A stretch of 16,225 bases of DNA from Flavobacterium sp. (GTDB taxonomy: Bacteria > Bacteroidota > Bacteroidia > Flavobacteriales > Flavobacteriaceae). Under the pieces are notes generated by a model. The model made no database searches. It was not told the origin of the DNA and saw nothing but the letters and a program-made list of their open reading frames with translations. The stretch lies in contig JASLDM010000096.1 in NCBI GenBank assembly GCA_030151565.1, forward strand, positions 1-16,225, written 5' to 3'. A program made the position numbers and the translations under genes. Shown in pieces: positions 13,323-16,225 of the stretch (within the stretch, counting starts at the first letter, position 1; the number at the start of each line of letters is the position of its first letter).

Positions 13323-16079
13323 AGTCTCCAAAAATGCCTCCTCTGGATTTAAAATCAGCTGAATTAACCCAACTAATTCGCGCTTAAATTCACACAAAAC
13401 TTCTTCTGTAATACTTTGATCTACTTGACGCCCTTCTCTCATCCCAAAAAACAAAAATCCTTCTTTACGATTCTTGAAAGAATAAATTCCAGCTTCTAAC
13501 GGTTTCCCATTTGCTTGATCAAAATACATCAAAGCGTAACATAACAATTGGATCACTTTATCATTTTTAAGCTCTAATGCAAATCCATCCCAATTACTCA
13601 ATTTAACATCATTTGAAGCAACTTTACCTGTTTTATAATCAATAACACGAATCACCCCATTTCGCTCTTCTATTCGATCCACAAATCCAAAAAGATTTAC
13701 AGGATAAGGCAAACTAGAATCCTTTAAAGTATACTTTAACTCTGTTTCTAGCGCTAAAAGATACACTTCATCGCCTTGAATCAAGTTCTTTTTCTCTTCT
13801 TGTAAAAAATGATATACATTTCGTTTTGCTACTTCAAAGGCTAATAAATTTTTACCTAATTTATCTTTATCGCTATTATACTCAGCTTCAAAATGAGTTT
13901 CAACAACTCTATTTGCTTTTTTTTGAATAACGTCTAGATGCTCAATAGTCAATTTCCCTCCAACATAAGGCGTATACAACTCCTCTAACGCGTTGTGAAT
14001 TATTGTTCCCAAAGTATTTAAAGCTACACTTTCCTCTACTTCCTCCACTTCTCGAATTCCTAAAATTCTTTGTAAATAAAATTGAATCGGATTTCGTAAA
14101 TAATTCGTCAAAGCTGAAGGAGAAAAACCTCTTGATTCCATAGAAATTACTCTTAACTTTTCTTTTAATAAATCCGATTTCGGAACCAAAATAGGTTCAT
14201 AGGCTTTATCAGGTAAAAAAGCAGAATACGTCAAATGTTTTAACTGATGCGCATTTTGCTTCTCAATCTCTAATTGCGTCAAAAAGCGACTTCGTTCCCC
14301 TGCATCAAGCCCTTCTGATTGTGAATTATATAATAAATATACATTTTTAGCACGTAGTAAAAGATGATAAAAATGATAGCTATAAATAGCATCTTTCTCT
14401 TTGTAAGTAGGCAAACCTAATTCACGTTTGACATCGTAAGGTATAAATGAATTTTGGGATTTTCCAGCAGGAAACTTACCTTCATTAACCGATGTTACAA
14501 TTACATTTTCAAAATCCAACACCCTACTTTCTAAAACCCCCATAATTTGCAACCCCTGTAGCGGCTCTCCTTCAAAAGAAACTTCAGCCATATCCATTAC
14601 CTGTTTATAGATAGCATATAGCGTATCTAAAGAATCTATAACTTTATATTTTTCACAATACGACACCAATCTATTCAACATTTGAAAACTAGAATACAAG
14701 AAAGCCTTAGTTAATATATCCTCCTCATTATCATTAGACATTTTAGATTTCACATAAAGAACTATATTTATCATATTCTGCAACACAAACAAAGGATCGT
14801 TTGTCCATCTTTGAAAAATAAGTGAGCGTAATCGGTTCTCAGATAAAGACAAATGATCAAAACGATTCTCAGGGAAAAAAGTCAAGTTCTTACTATTTAT
14901 TTCAGACACTAACAACCTTGAGTCAATTATGGGCTCTACAATTGGATGAGTCAAAACATCTAAAACTTCTTTATAATAATAAACATAGCTTTTAGAACTT
15001 CTTCGCAAAGCATTTAAGTGCATTTTAAAAACCTTATTCAAGAGAATTTGAACAGGATTACTTTTACCGTCATAACTCATAGTTATATTCAAACTCGACA
15101 CAGATTTCGGTAGTGCGTGCAAGATGGGTAATAATAAATTTTCTTCACCTAAAACCACAGCCGTCTTATCCAAAGTACCTTCAAGCTCAACAATTTCATC
15201 AATTATTTGACCTGTAATTTTAGCCTGCCCGACTGTTTTAGGGGTTTGAATAATCTGGATTTTTTTACTTTCACTAAAGTCAGATACAATCCATTCAAAA
15301 GGATTCGTTTGATAATATTTCCATTGCTTCTTAATCCTCCTTAAAAACAAACCAGCATCATGATAGGGATCATTCAAAAAAGACGCATCAATATCCCAAA
15401 AAACTTTTCCTTTACCTGATTCCAAAAAACTTTGAAAAATCAATTCTTCAGCCGCATTCAAAGCATTGAATCCAGCAAAATAATATTGTTGCTTATCTAA
15501 GCGCGCAACAAATGCCTTATGATTCAATACCGATTCTCTATAAATTAACCCTTGATAACCTATTTTTTTTTCTTTTAAATAAGCATACAATGTCTCGTAA
15601 TATTCAGGCATAACTTTCCAGAATTCTAGATAATTCTCTATTAAATCTGTACGTTTTTCTAAATCAAGAGACCAATGTTTTATATCTTCAATATCCTTTA
15701 AATATGAGAATACATGACTTGGTGTCAAAAGATATCGATCTATTTCATTAAAATCTTGCAATAGCATTTTTGCCCAATTTGCAAAGTGATCAAAGTCTTG
15801 TCGCTTAGACGAATCAACTGTACGCTGATACACTTGGTAAAATTCAAAAAGAAGCTCAATTGAATCTATAGTTCGGATACCTGAAATTTCCTGGATCAAA
15901 TCTTCAATACTAATGATCACAGGTGCAAAAACAGGTTTTTTATATTGCTTTTTCAAATGTTCTAACAAGAATACTTTTGCTCGTTTATTTGGCAAAACAA
16001 TAGTCAAGTCAGTTAAACTCTCAGGGAAGTCCTCTTTTATTTGAGCACTTAATTTATATAGAAAAGTATTTGAATTCAT
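13317..16079 (-). CDS. AddB-like PD-(D/E)XK nuclease protein
   Basis: The product is 920 residues, similar in layout to AddB, the second subunit of AddAB-type helicase-nucleases that resect double-strand breaks. The N-terminal part (1-400) is a degenerate helicase domain: TIVLPNKRAKVFLLEHL (26-42) lies where other AddB proteins have a Walker A, and no GxGKT motif is seen. The second helicase-like part has GVLESRVLDFENVIVTSVNEG (514-534). The C-terminal nuclease domain (about 650-920) has H695, D801 in FGFVDRIE, D814/K816 in IDYKTG and Q844, a full PD-(D/E)XK set. The cysteines that hold the AddB Fe-S cluster are missing (LRNP at 661-664; no C-x2-C at the C-terminus). No AddA is in the window. 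A TATATTTC box (16084-16091) is too close to the ATG for an ordinary leader, so the promoter is unclear. Confidence 0.88.
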   Translation of the reverse strand: MNSNTFLYKLSAQIKEDFPESLTDLTIVLPNKRAKVFLLEHLKKQYKKPVFAPVIISIEDLIQEISGIRTIDSIELLFEFYQVYQRTVDSSKRQDFDHFANWAKMLLQDFNEIDRYLLTPSHVFSYLKDIEDIKHWSLDLEKRTDLIENYLEFWKVMPEYYETLYAYLKEKKIGYQGLIYRESVLNHKAFVARLDKQQYYFAGFNALNAAEELIFQSFLESGKGKVFWDIDASFLNDPYHDAGLFLRRIKKQWKYYQTNPFEWIVSDFSESKKIQIIQTPKTVGQAKITGQIIDEIVELEGTLDKTAVVLGEENLLLPILHALPKSVSSLNITMSYDGKSNPVQILLNKVFKMHLNALRRSSKSYVYYYKEVLDVLTHPIVEPIIDSRLLVSEINSKNLTFFPENRFDHLSLSENRLRSLIFQRWTNDPLFVLQNMINIVLYVKSKMSNDNEEDILTKAFLYSSFQMLNRLVSYCEKYKVIDSLDTLYAIYKQVMDMAEVSFEGEPLQGLQIMGVLESRVLDFENVIVTSVNEGKFPAGKSQNSFIPYDVKRELGLPTYKEKDAIYSYHFYHLLLRAKNVYLLYNSQSEGLDAGERSRFLTQLEIEKQNAHQLKHLTYSAFLPDKAYEPILVPKSDLLKEKLRVISMESRGFSPSALTNYLRNPIQFYLQRILGIREVEEVEESVALNTLGTIIHNALEELYTPYVGGKLTIEHLDVIQKKANRVVETHFEAEYNSDKDKLGKNLLAFEVAKRNVYHFLQEEKKNLIQGDEVYLLALETELKYTLKDSSLPYPVNLFGFVDRIEERNGVIRVIDYKTGKVASNDVKLSNWDGFALELKNDKVIQLLCYALMYFDQANGKPLEAGIYSFKNRKEGFLFFGMREGRQVDQSITEEVLCEFKRELVGLIQLILNPEEAFLETL

Positions 16080-16096
16080 AGACGAAATATAACAAA

Positions 16097-16124
16097 AAAA
16101 ACGCCTCGAAATCGAGGCGTTTTT
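16097..16124 (-). terminator. Terminator of the OmpA-family gene
   Basis: A 12-bp stem (16097-16108 with 16113-16124, core ACGCCTCG / CGAGGCGT) with loop AAAT is followed on the minus strand by a long T tract (rc of 16094-16100). It lies 22 bp after the OmpA stop codon and 18 bp before the AddB-like start. Confidence 0.93.
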
Positions 16125-16145
16125 AAATTTATTTTGAACGTAAAA

Positions 16146-16225
16146 TTACTTTACTAAACGGATTTCAACACGTCTGTTCAACTCTCTACCTTTTACAGTT
16201 TTGTTTGAAGCAATTGGTTCAGATG
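16146..16225 (-). CDS. OmpA family protein, C-terminal end only
   Basis: Only the last 25 codons are present; the gene continues beyond the right edge. The residues SEPIASNKTVKGRELNRR then VEIRLVK and a TAA stop match the C-terminus of the OmpA-like peptidoglycan-binding domain, where the NRRVEI segment is highly conserved. This domain tethers outer-membrane proteins or lipoproteins to the cell wall. What precedes the domain cannot be known from this window. Confidence 0.9.
   Translation of the reverse strand, partial: SEPIASNKTVKGRELNRRVEIRLVK

Noticed and set aside
1..16225. Defence system, prophage, insertion sequence, CRISPR array or tRNA
   Set aside because: I looked for transposase or integrase motifs, direct repeat arrays, tRNA-like cloverleafs and blocks of unusual composition and saw none; the genes are mostly conserved flavobacterial families with good terminators between units.

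Overview
The window reads as ordinary chromosomal core sequence from a member of the Bacteroidota, most likely Flavobacteriaceae. The evidence is low GC with A/T-rich intergenic DNA, promoter-like boxes of the Bacteroidota type (TTTG, about 19-21 nt, then TAnnTTTG), gene starts without clear Shine-Dalgarno sequences, a eukaryote/archaeal-type single-chain glycyl-tRNA synthetase, a three-gene sdhCAB operon with a di-heme cytochrome b, and families typical of this group (an Ig-like lipoprotein of the SbsA-like type, an AddB-like PD-(D/E)XK protein, an OmpA-family C-terminus). I see no tRNA or rRNA, no insertion sequence, no integrase, no CRISPR array and no phage genes.

Layout, left to right. 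A 5'-truncated glycyl-tRNA synthetase (+) ends in a strong terminator. It is followed by a secreted YceI-family protein (+). A bidirectional terminator separates YceI from a three-gene minus-strand operon: a 64-residue helical protein, a YchJ-like SEC-C protein and an NAD(P)-binding Rossmann protein. Divergent from that operon are a ComF-family phosphoribosyltransferase and an Ig-like lipoprotein (+), closed by a bidirectional terminator. On the minus strand come an unrecognised exported protein and, downstream of it, a YafV-like omega-amidase. Next is the sdhC-sdhA-sdhB operon (minus), ended by a GC-rich perfect palindrome and preceded by an upstream region with a cluster of inverted repeats. 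Beyond it are a ChaN-like exported protein (minus) and, divergent from it, an alpha/beta hydrolase (+). The hydrolase meets a 920-residue AddB-like nuclease (minus) tail to tail with a 6-bp overlap. The window closes with the last 25 codons of an OmpA-family gene (minus) and its terminator.

Functionally this is housekeeping: translation (GlyRS), respiration/TCA cycle (SdhCAB), DNA repair (AddB-like), amide metabolite repair (omega-amidase), envelope proteins (YceI, Ig-like lipoprotein, OmpA, ChaN) and a few poorly characterised genes. I did not find a convincing new system. The best second looks are the inverted-repeat cluster upstream of sdhC, the long TM3-TM4 loop in SdhC, the AddB-like protein lacking the Fe-S cysteines, and the unrecognised exported protein at 6809-7594. 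Four gene starts have been moved from TTG to a downstream ATG (YceI, Ig-like lipoprotein, SdhA, SdhB). All promoter calls are pattern matches by eye in AT-rich DNA and should be read as candidates.
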